Shown here: one piece after another, positions 36,101 through 44,145 of the stretch
Layout of the letters: the number at the start of each line of letters is the position of its first letter
Position numbering within the stretch: position 1 is the first letter of the stretch
Origin: Hymenobacter aranciens
GTDB taxonomy: Bacteria; Bacteroidota; Bacteroidia; Cytophagales; Hymenobacteraceae
DNA length: 64,000 nucleotides
Direction of reading: 5' to 3'
NCBI RefSeq assembly: GCF_030580865.1
Contig: NZ_JAUQSY010000005.1
Coordinates: 124,001 to 188,000, forward strand
The notes under the pieces: generated by a model
Told to the model about the DNA's origin: nothing
Database searches by the model: none
Seen by the model: only the letters and a program-made list of their open reading frames with translations
Program-made: the position numbers and the translations under genes

Positions 36101-38857
36101 GTTGATGGCAACACCGCAGGTGCCGGGATTGGTATAGCCAGCGGGAGTGGTGGTGGTGGCACCTACGTTGGTGCCGCTGGTGGGCGTGCAGGTAGAGGCG
36201 ACCGTCAGGGCAATGGCCCCGGTCGGGTTGTCGTTAGCTGGCGCAATGGGCGCGGCGGCCGAAGTAAATACTACCGATACGGGGTTCGACACACCACCAT
36301 TCGTGCAGTTCGTGCTGATGGTAATAGTATAAGAAGTGTTGGGCGTCAGTCCGCTCAGGCTTACGGGGCTACTGGTGACGGTGGCGGTGCTGGTGGTGCC
36401 GCCGGCCGTAGGGGCCAGGGTGAGCAGGTAGTCGGTGGCACCCGCTGCCGGCGTGAACGTAAGTTCGCCGGTGCTGGCCGTGGCCGTGCCGCTGGCCGTG
36501 GTTACGGCGGCGTTGGTCACCTGGGCGCAGGGCAGGTTGGGCGGCGTGGTGATGCAGATATCGAAATTGCCGCTGCCAGCGCCGGCAATGGCGCTGTACA
36601 CGCGCACGAGGTACGTCTGGCCGCTGGTTAGACCGCTGGCTATCAGGGCCTCCGTGCCCGCGCCGCCACCGCTGGCGGAGGCGTTCTGGCAGCTCACGTT
36701 GGTGCCGGGGCAGCTACCGCTGCGCAACTCAATCACGGCGTCGAAGTCGAACGTGGGCACCACCGTGATGGTGTGGCGCGAGCCGCTGGCCACGAACGAG
36801 AACCATACATCACCGTCGGTGATGGTAGTACAGGGGCTGGTGACGGTGGAAGCCGTGGCGCCGCTGGTGGTGTACGTAGCTGCGCTGCAACTGGCACCCG
36901 GGGCACCCGGTGTCAGGGCCACCGCGCCGCTGCACTCATCGTTGCCGATGCCGGTGCGGAAGCTGGTGGTAGCGGTGCCGCTCTGCCCACCGCCGCAGTT
37001 GGTAGTGACGGTGACAGTGTACACAGTGTAGGGCTGCAGGCCGGTCAGGGGCACGGCACCCGCGTTGGTCACCGTTTGCGAGCCGCCACCAGGCGAGTAG
37101 CTGACGGTGTAGTCGGTAGCACCGGTCACCGCCGCAAAGTTGATGGTGGCGCCGGTGCTGGTGATGCTGGTAGTGGGCGAGAAAGCCACACCCGGGCAGG
37201 CCGGGGTTACCCGCAGAAGCAGGTTGTCGATGCCAAGGTCATCGTTGCCGAAGTCGGAAGTAGCCCGGAAGCGAACCACGCTGGTGGCCGACGTGCCGGT
37301 AAACGTGATGGACTGGCCGCCGAAAGCGCTGGCCGTAGTCAGCGTCAGCAGCGGAGTAGCGCTAAAATTGGCTCCCCCGTCGGAGCTTAGCAATATATCC
37401 AGCTTGTCGGTGCCGGTGGGGTTGATATAGTCGAAGGTCAGCGTCTTGGTGCCGGCGGCGCTCAGGTCCACAAACAAATCCAGCGAACCGATGCCGCCAC
37501 TGGCGGTGCCAAAGCTGTGGAAGCGGGCCGAATAGCTGCCCTGGCTGCTGCTCACCAGGTAGGGGGCCGGTTCATCGGCGGGGTAGCGCCAGCCGGCCGT
37601 GGTAAAGCCTTGGTCGTTACGCCGCCAAGCGTTATCGCCGGTGATGGGCGTGGCGCGCCAGTTGGCGCCGGGCACTTCCAAGTTGCCGCAACGGCTAATC
37701 CAGCTTTCAAAGCCTTGCGTTACGGGCAGCGCCGCGTAGGCGGGGATGGCCGAATTCACCGTGACCTGCACGGGCGTGGAGGTAGCCGATTGACCCGAAC
37801 AGGTCACGATGGCCTGGTAGTACGTGGTCGAGGTAACGCTCGTGGCGGTGTAGGTAGCGTTGGTGCTGGTGCCGCTGGCATTGGTGAAAGAGCCTGCCAC
37901 CCCCGTCGCCGACTGCTGCCACTGGTACGTCACGCCCGTGCCCGTAGCCGAGCCGGTGAGGGAAATAGTGGTGCTGGCGATAGAAGTGCAGCCGTTGGGT
38001 ACGCTAGCCACGGCCGTGCCCGCCGTGGGCGGGGCCGTGCAGGGGGCCGGCGGCGTGAAGGTGTACGTGAGGCCGCTGGCTGGTTTCACCGTGTTGCTCA
38101 GCGTCATCGTGGCTGCGTTGGTAGTGCCGGCTGTGCTGGCACTCCAATTGGTGGTCGTCGTGCGGTTGTTATAGGCCGCGTTGGACGCACCCCGCAACCC
38201 CACCTGAGGCAGGCCGGTGGAAGTCGCGGCTACGGTAGGGGTATTGTAGACGAAGTTGATGGTGTTGTTCGTCTCGTTCAGCCGAATCTGAAAATTGAGG
38301 TTGTCCGCCTGAATACTAGATGTATAGCGCTTGAAATTGCTGTACTGGATGACGAAGCTCCGGTTCGGCGCCGTGCCCACCGTCTCGTAGCGAATCTGCC
38401 CAAGGGTGGCCGCTGTGGCGTCGCCCACCAAGTCATGCCCAATGGCTGCTACCGCGCCTGCGTAGCCAGTCGTAGCCGAAATGGGGGAATAACCACTGAC
38501 GTCTGGGGCTGTAGTGCCAAACGTGATGTAGCCGTTGGTGTTGATGACCAGGCCAGTATAGCCTGTGCCGTTGAAAGTGAATGTGAACGGAATGGTACCT
38601 GCTGCCAGCGTGAAGTTGCTGTCATCCAGCGAAAAGTTGGAGCCAGCCGTGGCCGTGCCCGCCACCGTGCCGCCCGTAATGGGCGTGTAGGTGCCGGGGC
38701 CCTGATTAAAGGTGTAGAGGTTGACCTGGGCCTGCCCTAGGGTTGGCAGCAGCACGGCCGCTGCCAGTAGCAGCCGTTGGCCCCAGTGACCTGTGGTGCG
38801 AGCATGAGATGGCCTGCCAAGCAAGGAAGCCACCCCGGTAAGTAAGTTTTTTTTCAT
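33185..38857 (-). CDS. Giant T9SS-secreted multidomain protein (Ig/FN3/PPC-like repeats)
   Basis: The protein has ~1890 residues from the ATG at 38857, which gives a long signal region (MKKNLLTGVASLLG... to LPTLGQAQ). The N-terminal ~250 residues are a beta-rich domain (VNLYTFNQGPGTYTPITGG). An Ig-like domain (~285-375), a MAM/jelly-roll-like domain (~380-560), FN3-like domains and Cys-containing sandwich modules follow, with NDECSGAVAL/DVWFSF and NDNPTGAIAL/DVWYSFTTA starts. A T9SS-associated beta region precedes the C-terminal type A sorting domain (VLLYPNPAHGAFTLSV, AGVYVLQL, KRVVVE). No enzyme motif is visible. The sandwich modules are paralogous to those of the 6.5-10 kb protein. Upstream DNA (38858-39103) is AT-rich with a tight CTCGTTGGCAACGAG palindrome at 38905-38919. 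Confidence 0.87.
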   Translation of the reverse strand: MKKNLLTGVASLLGRPSHARTTGHWGQRLLLAAAVLLPTLGQAQVNLYTFNQGPGTYTPITGGTVAGTATAGSNFSLDDSNFTLAAGTIPFTFTFNGTGYTGLVINTNGYITFGTTAPDVSGYSPISATTGYAGAVAAIGHDLVGDATAATLGQIRYETVGTAPNRSFVIQYSNFKRYTSSIQADNLNFQIRLNETNNTINFVYNTPTVAATSTGLPQVGLRGASNAAYNNRTTTTNWSASTAGTTNAATMTLSNTVKPASGLTYTFTPPAPCTAPPTAGTAVASVPNGCTSIASTTISLTGSATGTGVTYQWQQSATGVAGSFTNASGTSTNATYTATSVTSTTYYQAIVTCSGQSATSTPVQVTVNSAIPAYAALPVTQGFESWISRCGNLEVPGANWRATPITGDNAWRRNDQGFTTAGWRYPADEPAPYLVSSSQGSYSARFHSFGTASGGIGSLDLFVDLSAAGTKTLTFDYINPTGTDKLDILLSSDGGANFSATPLLTLTTASAFGGQSITFTGTSATSVVRFRATSDFGNDDLGIDNLLLRVTPACPGVAFSPTTSITSTGATINFAAVTGATDYTVSYSPGGGSQTVTNAGAVPLTGLQPYTVYTVTVTTNCGGGQSGTATTSFRTGIGNDECSGAVALTPGAPGASCSAATYTTSGATASTVTSPCTTITDGDVWFSFVASGSRHTITVVPTFDFDAVIELRSGSCPGTNVSCQNASASGGGAGTEALIASGLTSGQTYLVRVYSAIAGAGSGNFDICITTPPNLPCAQVTNAAVTTASGTATASTGELTFTPAAGATDYLLTLAPTAGGTTSTATVTSSPVSLSGLTPNTSYTITISTNCTNGGVSNPVSVVFTSAAAPIAPANDNPTGAIALTVASTCTPTSGTNVGATTTTPAGYTNPGTCGVAINPIDVWYSFTTAAAGAGSTGAVLTVTGNPAGLVRVFSSTGGAAGPFTQVACSAGSTNNTVAPALTVTGLTASTTYYVSVSGYGSGDTTGSFTICATLPPSCSPPTGVAVSSITTTTASVTFTGNGTGNTSYTATATPATGSPVTATGTATPIALTGLTPGVTYSLVLAGNCGAAGAAAPVSFTTTGLPPTNDLCTGATTITCGQTLNGTTVNATSTGEPTTACGSDSNSPSASPSVFYSFVGTGDIVTVSTCGAGTTIDTELFVYSGSCGALTCVNSNDDFSGCSANSAASQVTFTSVLGTTYYFMVQRYSSTSAVGAFALSVSCTPVPNLVVNAGNSPYSASGTFNNVTIANGGTANLSADLTVLGTLTINDGGTLNTAGSQVVGTGNFVLQAGGTLGIRGTAGITAGPATTGVIRNTGATRSFSPDASYVYNGTAAQVTGNGLPATVRNITVNNSAGVTLSQALSVRQLARMQSGNLATNGNTFTLLSVAGQGTALIDNTGGLVTGTGTMQRAIDATNPAGIGYRHYAAPVTNTTVADLAAGAFAPVVNPAYNSAVQPGFVTPFPTVFGYDETRIATVTNNFSDFNKGWVSPTATSDAMVSGKGYTANIPDATLVDFTGTFKSGASSNTGLTRGPSPEAGWHLLGNPYPSPLDWDLVDNSPATSLPGMDNAMYVFQSTGQYTGNYRSYVNGVGTSPIIDAGSGFFVRVAAAGTPGSVNLTNAHRVTTFGPQPAFGRSNDVRPLLTLNLSGNGQQDETSVYFEAGATAGHDSQFDAVKRLNMGTMSLGTALNGQEFAINGLAPLTSLDVVLPLTLSDALPGSYTFEAPALRNFGSTTVYLRDAATGTQTILSQGTRYQFTLAANAGPGRFSLLFRPTGVTGTRNGFEAAQVLLYPNPAHGAFTLSVPAVANARSVQATLLNALGQQVSTRSLPLGSTGAVAEFSTANLAAGVYVLQLRAGEQLVTKRVVVE

Positions 38858-39103
38858 AAAAAGGGTGAGGTGAGAAATGAAAAAAAGCAACTGAAAAAAT
38901 CCAGCTCGTTGGCAACGAGGCCGCAAAGCGGCTGCGCCAGCCCCCGAAAGAATGTTCAAGGTAAGCAAACTATGCTGTAAATGCGAGTTTTTGTTGAGAA
39001 TTTATTTTCCCCAAAGGTTTGCAGTCAATGAATTTTGTAGGAAAAATGTAGTTAGAACAACGTCGGCATGATGATAGTTTATAAGTAAATTATTGGTTGT
39101 AAA

Positions 39104-40306
39104 TTACTTGAATAACCATAGGGGCCAGATACTGCCCTTCGGAAAATCTGTCATATCGGCCGGCAGCTCCACAAAGCCATCTGCGTCAAGCAACCCCGCC
39201 AAATCGCCGGAGCCGCCCGCCGGTCGCGGCTCGGCGCATAAACGGGCTTGGGCGTCAGCCCGCAGCCGCACCAGCAGGAAGTGCGTCAGGGCCGGCCGAA
39301 AACTTACCGCTTCGGCCAGGGCAGCTACCGATGGCGGCATCGAGCGGCTGGGCTGCTCACTGCTTTGCAGCCAGGGCCGCACGTAGCGGGCCGCCGTCAC
39401 CAGCGTCGAAACCGGGTTGCCGGGCAGCCCAAACACCACCGGCCCGCCCGCCACCTCGCCAAACCACAGCGGCTTGCCCGGCCGCTGCGCCACGCCGTGA
39501 AAAATCTCGCGCACGCCCAGCTCGCGCAGCACGCCCGGCAAAAAATCGGCCTTCCCCTGGCTTACCGCCCCGCTGAAAACCACGGCATCGAAAGCACCGC
39601 CGAGCAGCGCGGGCAGGCCCTGGCGCAGGCCGGGCAGGTCGTCGGGAAAGTAAAACGTGGTGCAGTCGGCCCCGTCGAGGGCGAACAGCGCGGCCAGGGC
39701 GTAGGTGTTGGAGCGCCGAATCTGGTGGGGCAGGGGCGTGGCGTCCACGGGCACCAGCTCGTCGCCGGTGCTCACCAGCGCCACGCGGGGGCGGCGCTGC
39801 ACCCGCACCCGGGCGGCGCCCACGGTGGCGGCCACGGCCACCTCGGCCGGGCCCAGGCGAGTGCCGGCCGGCAGCAGCAGGTCGCCCTGGCGGCGGTCGG
39901 CGGCGCGGGGGTGAATGTTGGTGCCGGGCGCCAGGGGCGGAATCCGGATGCGGGCGCGGCCATTGCTGATTGCCAGGTCTTCGTAGCGCACCACTACATC
40001 GGTGCCAGGCGGCAGCACGGCGCCGGTCATGGCCTCGATGGCGGCCTGGGAGTTTTGCAGCGGCACGGCTGGCGCGCCGGCATACTGCGCGCCTTCCAGC
40101 GCAAACTCCGTCTGGCCGGCGGCCCAGGCGGCGTGGCGCAGGGCAATGCCGTCCATCGCCACGCGGTCGAAGGGCGGAAAGTCGCGGTCGGCGTGCAAAT
40201 TTTCAACTAAAATGCGGCCGGCGGACTGGGCCAGCGGCACCGTTTCAGTAGGCAAGGGCCGGATAGTGGCCAGCACGCGGGCAAAAGCTTCGGCAACGGA
40301 AAGCAT
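39104..40306 (-). CDS. moeA: Molybdopterin molybdenumtransferase
   Basis: The protein has 400 residues. MoeA inserts molybdenum into adenylylated molybdopterin in the last common step of cofactor synthesis. Visible are the N-terminal VAEAFARVLATIRPLP, the domain I/III stretch RDFPPFDRVAMDGIALRH (normally PPFD.SAMDGYA), TGAVLPPGTDVVVRYED, RVALVSTGDELV, RRSNTYALAALF, VVFSGAVSQGKADFLP and FGLPGNPVSTLVTAARYVRP. It is slightly shorter than E. coli MoeA (411). It diverges from moaC, which starts 190 bp away, and opens the molybdenum-cofactor island. Confidence 0.95.
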   Translation of the reverse strand: MLSVAEAFARVLATIRPLPTETVPLAQSAGRILVENLHADRDFPPFDRVAMDGIALRHAAWAAGQTEFALEGAQYAGAPAVPLQNSQAAIEAMTGAVLPPGTDVVVRYEDLAISNGRARIRIPPLAPGTNIHPRAADRRQGDLLLPAGTRLGPAEVAVAATVGAARVRVQRRPRVALVSTGDELVPVDATPLPHQIRRSNTYALAALFALDGADCTTFYFPDDLPGLRQGLPALLGGAFDAVVFSGAVSQGKADFLPGVLRELGVREIFHGVAQRPGKPLWFGEVAGGPVVFGLPGNPVSTLVTAARYVRPWLQSSEQPSRSMPPSVAALAEAVSFRPALTHFLLVRLRADAQARLCAEPRPAGGSGDLAGLLDADGFVELPADMTDFPKGSIWPLWLFK

Positions 40307-40404
40307 GGGTTTTGGTAGTTAGCAATTGACAGTGAGTAATGAAGAATAAAATTGGTTGAGGCAGCCGGAACCAGGCTAAACCAACCATCGGGAAGGTACG
40401 GGCG

Positions 40405-40412
40405 TAGCTTTG
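40405..40412 (+). promoter_or_regulatory. Candidate -7 box TAGCTTTG for moaC
   Basis: TAGCTTTG matches TAnnTTTG and would give a leader of about 80 nt to the moaC ATG at 40496. No TTG -33 was found at the expected distance. Remnants of AT-rich repeat (TTAGCAATTGAC, ~40318; CAATTATTAATTG, ~40477) occupy the rest of this gap. Confidence 0.35.
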
Positions 40413-40495
40413 TTTCCGCTTAGCTTGCTGAGCAGTGCCCGTTAGTGGGCTGCGCCAGTGGCGGGCGCTGGGTTTCAATTATTAATTGCAAGCAA

Positions 40496-40969
40496 ATGTC
40501 TTTCACTCATATTAATGCTGCCGGCCAGCCCACAATGGTCGATGTCGGCCCCAAAGCACCTACCCGCCGCTTGGCCCGCGCGCACTGCCGCGTGGTGCTG
40601 GGCCCCGAGCTGCTGAGCCGCGTGCAGGCCGGCGAGCTGCCCACGCACAAAGGCCCGGTTATCCAGACGGCCATCCTGGCGGGCATCATGGGTGCCAAAA
40701 AAACGGCCGACCTCATCCCCCTCTGCCATCCGCTGGGGCTCGACGACTGCCGCGTCAGCATCGAGCCCGACGGCCCCGACGCCCTGCGCGTGGAATGCAC
40801 GGCCGTGGTCACTGGCCGCACCGGCGTGGAGATGGAAGCTCTCACCGGGGCCAGCGTGGCGGCCCTCACTATCTACGACATGTGTAAGGCTTTTTCGCAC
40901 GATATCACCATCACGGGCGTGCAGCTGGTGGAAAAAACCGGCGGCAAGCGCGACTTTTTACGTTCTTAA
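40496..40969 (+). CDS. moaC: Cyclic pyranopterin monophosphate synthase
   Basis: The protein has 157 residues from the ATG at 40496 (MSFTHINAAGQPTMVDVGPK); upstream codons from 40445 lack family resemblance. MoaC converts the 3',8-cyclo-GTP made by MoaA to cPMP. The signatures are GNPVIQTA-like GPVIQTAILAGIMGAKKT, LIPLCHPLGLDDCRV, GRTGVEMEALTGASVAALTI and YDMCKAFSHDITI, including the conserved Lys, His and Asp active-site residues. The next gene starts within 7 bp, so the two are co-transcribed. The length matches the family (~160). Confidence 0.96.
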   Translation: MSFTHINAAGQPTMVDVGPKAPTRRLARAHCRVVLGPELLSRVQAGELPTHKGPVIQTAILAGIMGAKKTADLIPLCHPLGLDDCRVSIEPDGPDALRVECTAVVTGRTGVEMEALTGASVAALTIYDMCKAFSHDITITGVQLVEKTGGKRDFLRS

Positions 40970-40975
40970 TTGCGG

Positions 40976-42157
40976 ATGGACTCTCAACCCAAGCGCCCGA
41001 AACACGCCACCCTGGCCCGCCCGACTATAGGCGAATTTGGCCGTCACGAGCTGGCTATTCTGGGCGCGCCCTGCGGCGATATTCAGCGGCTGGTAGCGCA
41101 GCTGCTGCCACACCTGAACCCGGAATTACGCGTGGCCTACGTCGACGCCGACCACGCCACCGGCGACGCCGAAGAAGCGCCCAAACCAGTGCAGGCGGGC
41201 GGCTTATCGGCTGAGCTGGTGGATAAAATCCACTACCGCCAGCTCAACACCCGGCGCCCGCTGGACAAGTTCTCGCAGCCCGAGCTGCTGGCCCACGAAA
41301 GCCTGGTGCTGGCGAACGGCAACCACTTCCGCGCCCGCCAGCAAATTGTCATCATCGACCCACGCAAGCCGCTGGACAAGAAGCTCGACCGCCTCTCCGA
41401 CGTGCAGCTGGTGCTGCTGGCCGAGGGCCAGACGGAGCTGCCCGCCGTGCTCACGCAACACCTGGCCGGGGCTGCGCCGCCCGTGCTGCCCCTGGCCGAT
41501 GCGCCGGCCATTGCCGCCTTCATTCACCGCTGGTATGCCGCCGCTGTGCCGCCCCTGCGCGGCCTGGTGCTGGCCGGTGGCCGCAGCGAGCGGATGCACA
41601 CCGATAAGGGCAGCCTGCGCTACCACGGCACCGACCAGCGCCAGCACACCGCCGCGCTGCTGGCCCCGTTCTGCACCGACGTGCGCGTGTCCTGCCGGCC
41701 CGACCAGGCCGCTGAAGTCGAGGCTGCCGGCCTCATGCCGCTGCCCGATACTTTCCTGGGCCTGGGGCCGCTGGGCGGCTTGCTTTCCGCCTTTCAGCTC
41801 GACCCGAATGCGGCCTGGCTGGTGCTGGCCTGCGACCTGCCCTTTCTGACGCCAGAAACGCTGCAGTTTCTGGTTGACAACCGCCAGCCGGGCCGGTTCG
41901 CCACCGCTTTCCAGAGCCCCTGGAATGACTTTCCCGAGCCGCTCGTCACCATCTGGGAGCCGCGGAGCTACGGACAGCTGCTGCGGTTTCTAAGCTTGGG
42001 CTACTCCTGCCCGCGCAAGGCGCTGATAAACTCGGATACCGCAGTTATTCAGCCGCCCGCGCCGGACGACTTGCGCAATGTGAATACGCCGGAAGAGCGG
42101 GCGGAGGCCGAGCGGGACCTCACCCCCCGGCCCCCTCTCCAAAAAAGAGGGATTTGA
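40976..42157 (+). CDS. MobA-like nucleotidyltransferase with degenerate MobB-like N-terminal domain
   Basis: The protein has 393 residues from the ATG at 40976 (a TTG lies two codons upstream, touching the moaC stop). Residues ~190-375 are a MobA-type GTP:molybdopterin guanylyltransferase: GLVLAGGRSERMHTDKGSLR, FLGLGPLGGLLSAFQ, WLVLACDLPFLTPETLQ and NVNTPEE. Residues ~15-185 resemble MobB in layout, but the P-loop reads ILGAPCGDIQRLVAQL with no GK(S/T), so nucleotide binding there is probably lost. The last ~13 residues (DLTPRPPLQKRGI) come from a palindromic repeat. MobA makes the guanine dinucleotide cofactor used by formate-dehydrogenase-type enzymes such as the one at 52.2-54.7 kb. Confidence 0.9.
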   Translation: MDSQPKRPKHATLARPTIGEFGRHELAILGAPCGDIQRLVAQLLPHLNPELRVAYVDADHATGDAEEAPKPVQAGGLSAELVDKIHYRQLNTRRPLDKFSQPELLAHESLVLANGNHFRARQQIVIIDPRKPLDKKLDRLSDVQLVLLAEGQTELPAVLTQHLAGAAPPVLPLADAPAIAAFIHRWYAAAVPPLRGLVLAGGRSERMHTDKGSLRYHGTDQRQHTAALLAPFCTDVRVSCRPDQAAEVEAAGLMPLPDTFLGLGPLGGLLSAFQLDPNAAWLVLACDLPFLTPETLQFLVDNRQPGRFATAFQSPWNDFPEPLVTIWEPRSYGQLLRFLSLGYSCPRKALINSDTAVIQPPAPDDLRNVNTPEERAEAERDLTPRPPLQKRGI

Positions 42158-42204
42158 ATCGTGCGGCTCCCCCTCTTTTTTGGAGAGGGGGCCGGGGGGT
42201 GAGG
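42118..42204. repeat. GC-rich palindromic element, family A (copy 3)
   Basis: Arms 42118-42151 and 42171-42204 are 34 nt each and perfectly complementary, starting CCTCACCCCCCGGCCCCCTC, with a 19-nt loop. The element lies between the convergent mobA-like and moaE genes, encodes the mobA-like C-terminus and ends 4 bp before the moaE stop. It may also act as a bidirectional terminator. Confidence 0.92.
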
Positions 42205-42207
42205 TTC

Positions 42208-42630
42208 CTACGGATGCGCGGCCACCCACTCGGTGCCGTCCTCATATTCCTCGCGTTTCCAGATGGTCACCACCTGCTTGAGCGTATCGATGATGAACTG
42301 GCAGGCGGCAAAGCTCTCGGCGCGGTGCGGCGTGGCCACGGCCACTACTACGGCCACGTCGCCCAGCTCCAGGGTGCCTTTGCGGTGCACCACGGCTACT
42401 TCCTGCAGCATGGGCCATTTCTCATAGGCTTGGGCCACGACGTGGCCGAGCTGCGTGAGGGCCATGCTGTCGTACGATTCGTAGTGCAGGCGGCGCACCG
42501 GCCGGCCGCCCGACTGGTTGCGCACGGTGCCGACGAAGGCGTTAACGGCGCCGGCCACTTCGGTTTGCACGGCCGCCAGGGCGGCGGCCACGTCGATGGG
42601 CTGGTCGGTGATGGAAAGCTGGGGAGTCAT
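42208..42630 (-). CDS. moaE: Molybdopterin synthase catalytic subunit
   Basis: The protein has 140 residues. MoaE, in complex with MoaD, converts cPMP to molybdopterin by two sulfur transfers. Signatures are GAVNAFVGTVRNQSGGRPV, LHYESYDSMALTQLGHVV, VAVVHRKGTLELGDVAVVVA and the C-terminal IIDTLKQVVTIWKREEYEDG with the catalytic Lys. Length and motifs are typical. It follows moaD on the minus strand after a 90-bp AT-rich repeat. Confidence 0.95.
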   Translation of the reverse strand: MTPQLSITDQPIDVAAALAAVQTEVAGAVNAFVGTVRNQSGGRPVRRLHYESYDSMALTQLGHVVAQAYEKWPMLQEVAVVHRKGTLELGDVAVVVAVATPHRAESFAACQFIIDTLKQVVTIWKREEYEDGTEWVAAHP

Positions 42631-42633
42631 GGG

Positions 42634-42715
42634 TTAATTAATAATTGATAATTAACAATTAATAATGAGCAGAGAGCGGCGGAGCGGATGGTGTTAATTG
42701 TTCATTATTAATTAA
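42634..42715. repeat. AT-rich inverted repeat between moaD and moaE (family D)
   Basis: TTAATTAATAATTGATAATT and TTAACAATTAATAATGA on the left face TTAATTGTTCATTATTAATT on the right (42694-42713), in an otherwise GC-rich genome. A similar element lies at 45645-45718. Confidence 0.7.
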
Positions 42716-42720
42716 AAAAA

Positions 42721-42963
42721 TCAGCCGCCTGCCACCGGCGGAATCAGCGCGATTTCATCCACCGTGTGCAGGGCCTGGCTTTCCTCGGCGTACTCATTAT
42801 TTACCGCCACGGCGCAGCTGCGGAGCTGGGCCAGGGCCGGGTATTGGCGGCGCATTTCGGCCAGCAGCTCGCCCACGGTGGCGGGGGCCGGGGCCGGTAG
42901 CTCGATGACGGACGTGCCCACGATGTCGCGGGTGATGCCGTAGAGCGAAATTTTTAGTGACAT
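42721..42963 (-). CDS. moaD: Molybdopterin synthase sulfur-carrier subunit
   Basis: The protein has 80 residues, a ubiquitin-like carrier. It starts LKISLYGITRDIVGTS, has VGELLAEMRRQYPALAQL and VAVNNEYAEESQALHTVDEI, and ends IALIPPVAGG. The C-terminal Gly-Gly is the site that is adenylylated by MoeB and converted to a thiocarboxylate. It is the first gene of the moaD-moaE unit, diverging from moaA. Confidence 0.95.
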   Translation of the reverse strand: MSLKISLYGITRDIVGTSVIELPAPAPATVGELLAEMRRQYPALAQLRSCAVAVNNEYAEESQALHTVDEIALIPPVAGG

Positions 42964-43001
42964 AAGTGCTGGAGCCGCGTGGCGCGGGCTTTTTACCTAA
43001 A

Positions 43002-43060
43002 CTTGCTGTAAAAACAACCGGGCCGACTGAACACCCGTTCGTAGCCCGGGGTTTAGCAAG
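43002..43060. promoter_or_regulatory. Nested inverted repeats in the moaD-moaA divergent region
   Basis: The outer stem CTTGCT (43002-43007)/AGCAAG (43055-43060) encloses the inner stem CCGGGC (43018-43023)/GCCCGG (43044-43049). It lies in the 135-bp gap between the divergent moaD and moaA genes, so it could be an operator or a leader fold. It does not match the Moco riboswitch consensus that I know. Confidence 0.3.
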
Positions 43061-43098
43061 ACCCGGCCGGTTTTACGTACCGGCCAACAAAAGTGGTG

Positions 43099-44130
43099 AT
43101 GAACGCAGCAACTACCCCGCCTCCGGCAATTTCCCAGCTCTACGACCAGCACGGCCGGCCGCTGGAATACCTGCGCCTGGCCGTGACCGACCGCTGCAAC
43201 CTGCGCTGCTTCTATTGCATGCCCGAGCAAGGCATCAGGTACCTGCCCAAACAGCAGCTGCTCAGCTACGAAGAAATGCTGCGCCTGACCAGCCTGCTGG
43301 CCGGCCTGGGCGTGCGCAAAGTGCGCCTGACTGGCGGCGAGCCCTTCGTGCGGCGCGACCTGATGGGCTTCATCGAGCAGCTGGCCGTCCAGCCCAACCT
43401 CACCGACATCAGCCTCACCACTAATGGCGTGCTCACGGCGCCGCACGTGCCCGCCCTAGCCCGCCTGGGCGTGAAGGCCGTCAACCTGAGTCTTGATACG
43501 CTGGACCGGGAGCGGTTTTTCCGCATTACCCGGCGCGACGAGTTGCCGCCGGTGCTCGACACGCTGCACGCGCTGCTGGAAACCGACATTCAGGTAAAAA
43601 TTAATGCCGTGGTGATGGACGGCCAGAACATCGACGACCTCGTGCCGCTGGCCGAGCTCAGCCGCGAGCTGCCCATCGACGTGCGCTTCATCGAAGAAAT
43701 GCCCTTCAATGGCGGCAGCCACGCCGCCACGCCCGACCTGCTGCCCTGGAACCACCGCCGCATCCGGCAGCACCTCGAGCAGCACTTTGGGGCGCTCACG
43801 CCGCTGCCCGCGCCGCTCGGGGCCACGGCGTCCGATTATGAGATTGCGGGCCACCGGGGCCGGGTGGGCATCATTGCGGCGTATTCGCGCACCTTCTGCG
43901 GCACCTGCAACCGCCTGCGCCTCACGGCCGAGGGTGGCTTGAAAACCTGTCTCTACGACCAGGGCGTGCTCGATGTGCGGGCGCTGCTGCGCGGCGGTGC
44001 GTCGGATGAGGAGATAACAATTGCCCTGGCCAACGCCTTTCGCTACCGCGCCGCCAACGGTTTCGAGGCCGAGCAGCAGCGCCCGCTGCACCAGCTCAAT
44101 TTTGAAAGCATGGCCACGATTGGGGGCTGA
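43099..44130 (+). CDS. moaA: GTP 3',8-cyclase (radical SAM, molybdenum cofactor biosynthesis)
   Basis: The protein has 343 residues from the ATG at 43099; two in-frame GTGs directly upstream are less likely. The radical SAM cluster motif CNLRCFYCMPEQG is at ~37-49. The second [4Fe-4S] cluster uses RTFCGTCNRLRLTAEGGLKT plus CLYDQG. The last residues are ATIGG, and the C-terminal double Gly is needed for catalysis in MoaA. Other landmarks are VRLTGGEPFVRRDL and the SLTTNGVL region. It catalyses the first step from GTP. It is transcribed away from moaD/moaE and followed by the palindrome array. Confidence 0.97.
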   Translation: MNAATTPPPAISQLYDQHGRPLEYLRLAVTDRCNLRCFYCMPEQGIRYLPKQQLLSYEEMLRLTSLLAGLGVRKVRLTGGEPFVRRDLMGFIEQLAVQPNLTDISLTTNGVLTAPHVPALARLGVKAVNLSLDTLDRERFFRITRRDELPPVLDTLHALLETDIQVKINAVVMDGQNIDDLVPLAELSRELPIDVRFIEEMPFNGGSHAATPDLLPWNHRRIRQHLEQHFGALTPLPAPLGATASDYEIAGHRGRVGIIAAYSRTFCGTCNRLRLTAEGGLKTCLYDQGVLDVRALLRGGASDEEITIALANAFRYRAANGFEAEQQRPLHQLNFESMATIGG

Positions 44131-44145
44131 GTTGGGGAATTTCCA

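Noticed and set aside
43002..43060. Molybdenum cofactor (Moco) riboswitch upstream of moaA
   Set aside because: Stems are present, but the conserved Moco-RNA sequence blocks that I know are absent; kept only as a low-confidence inverted repeat.
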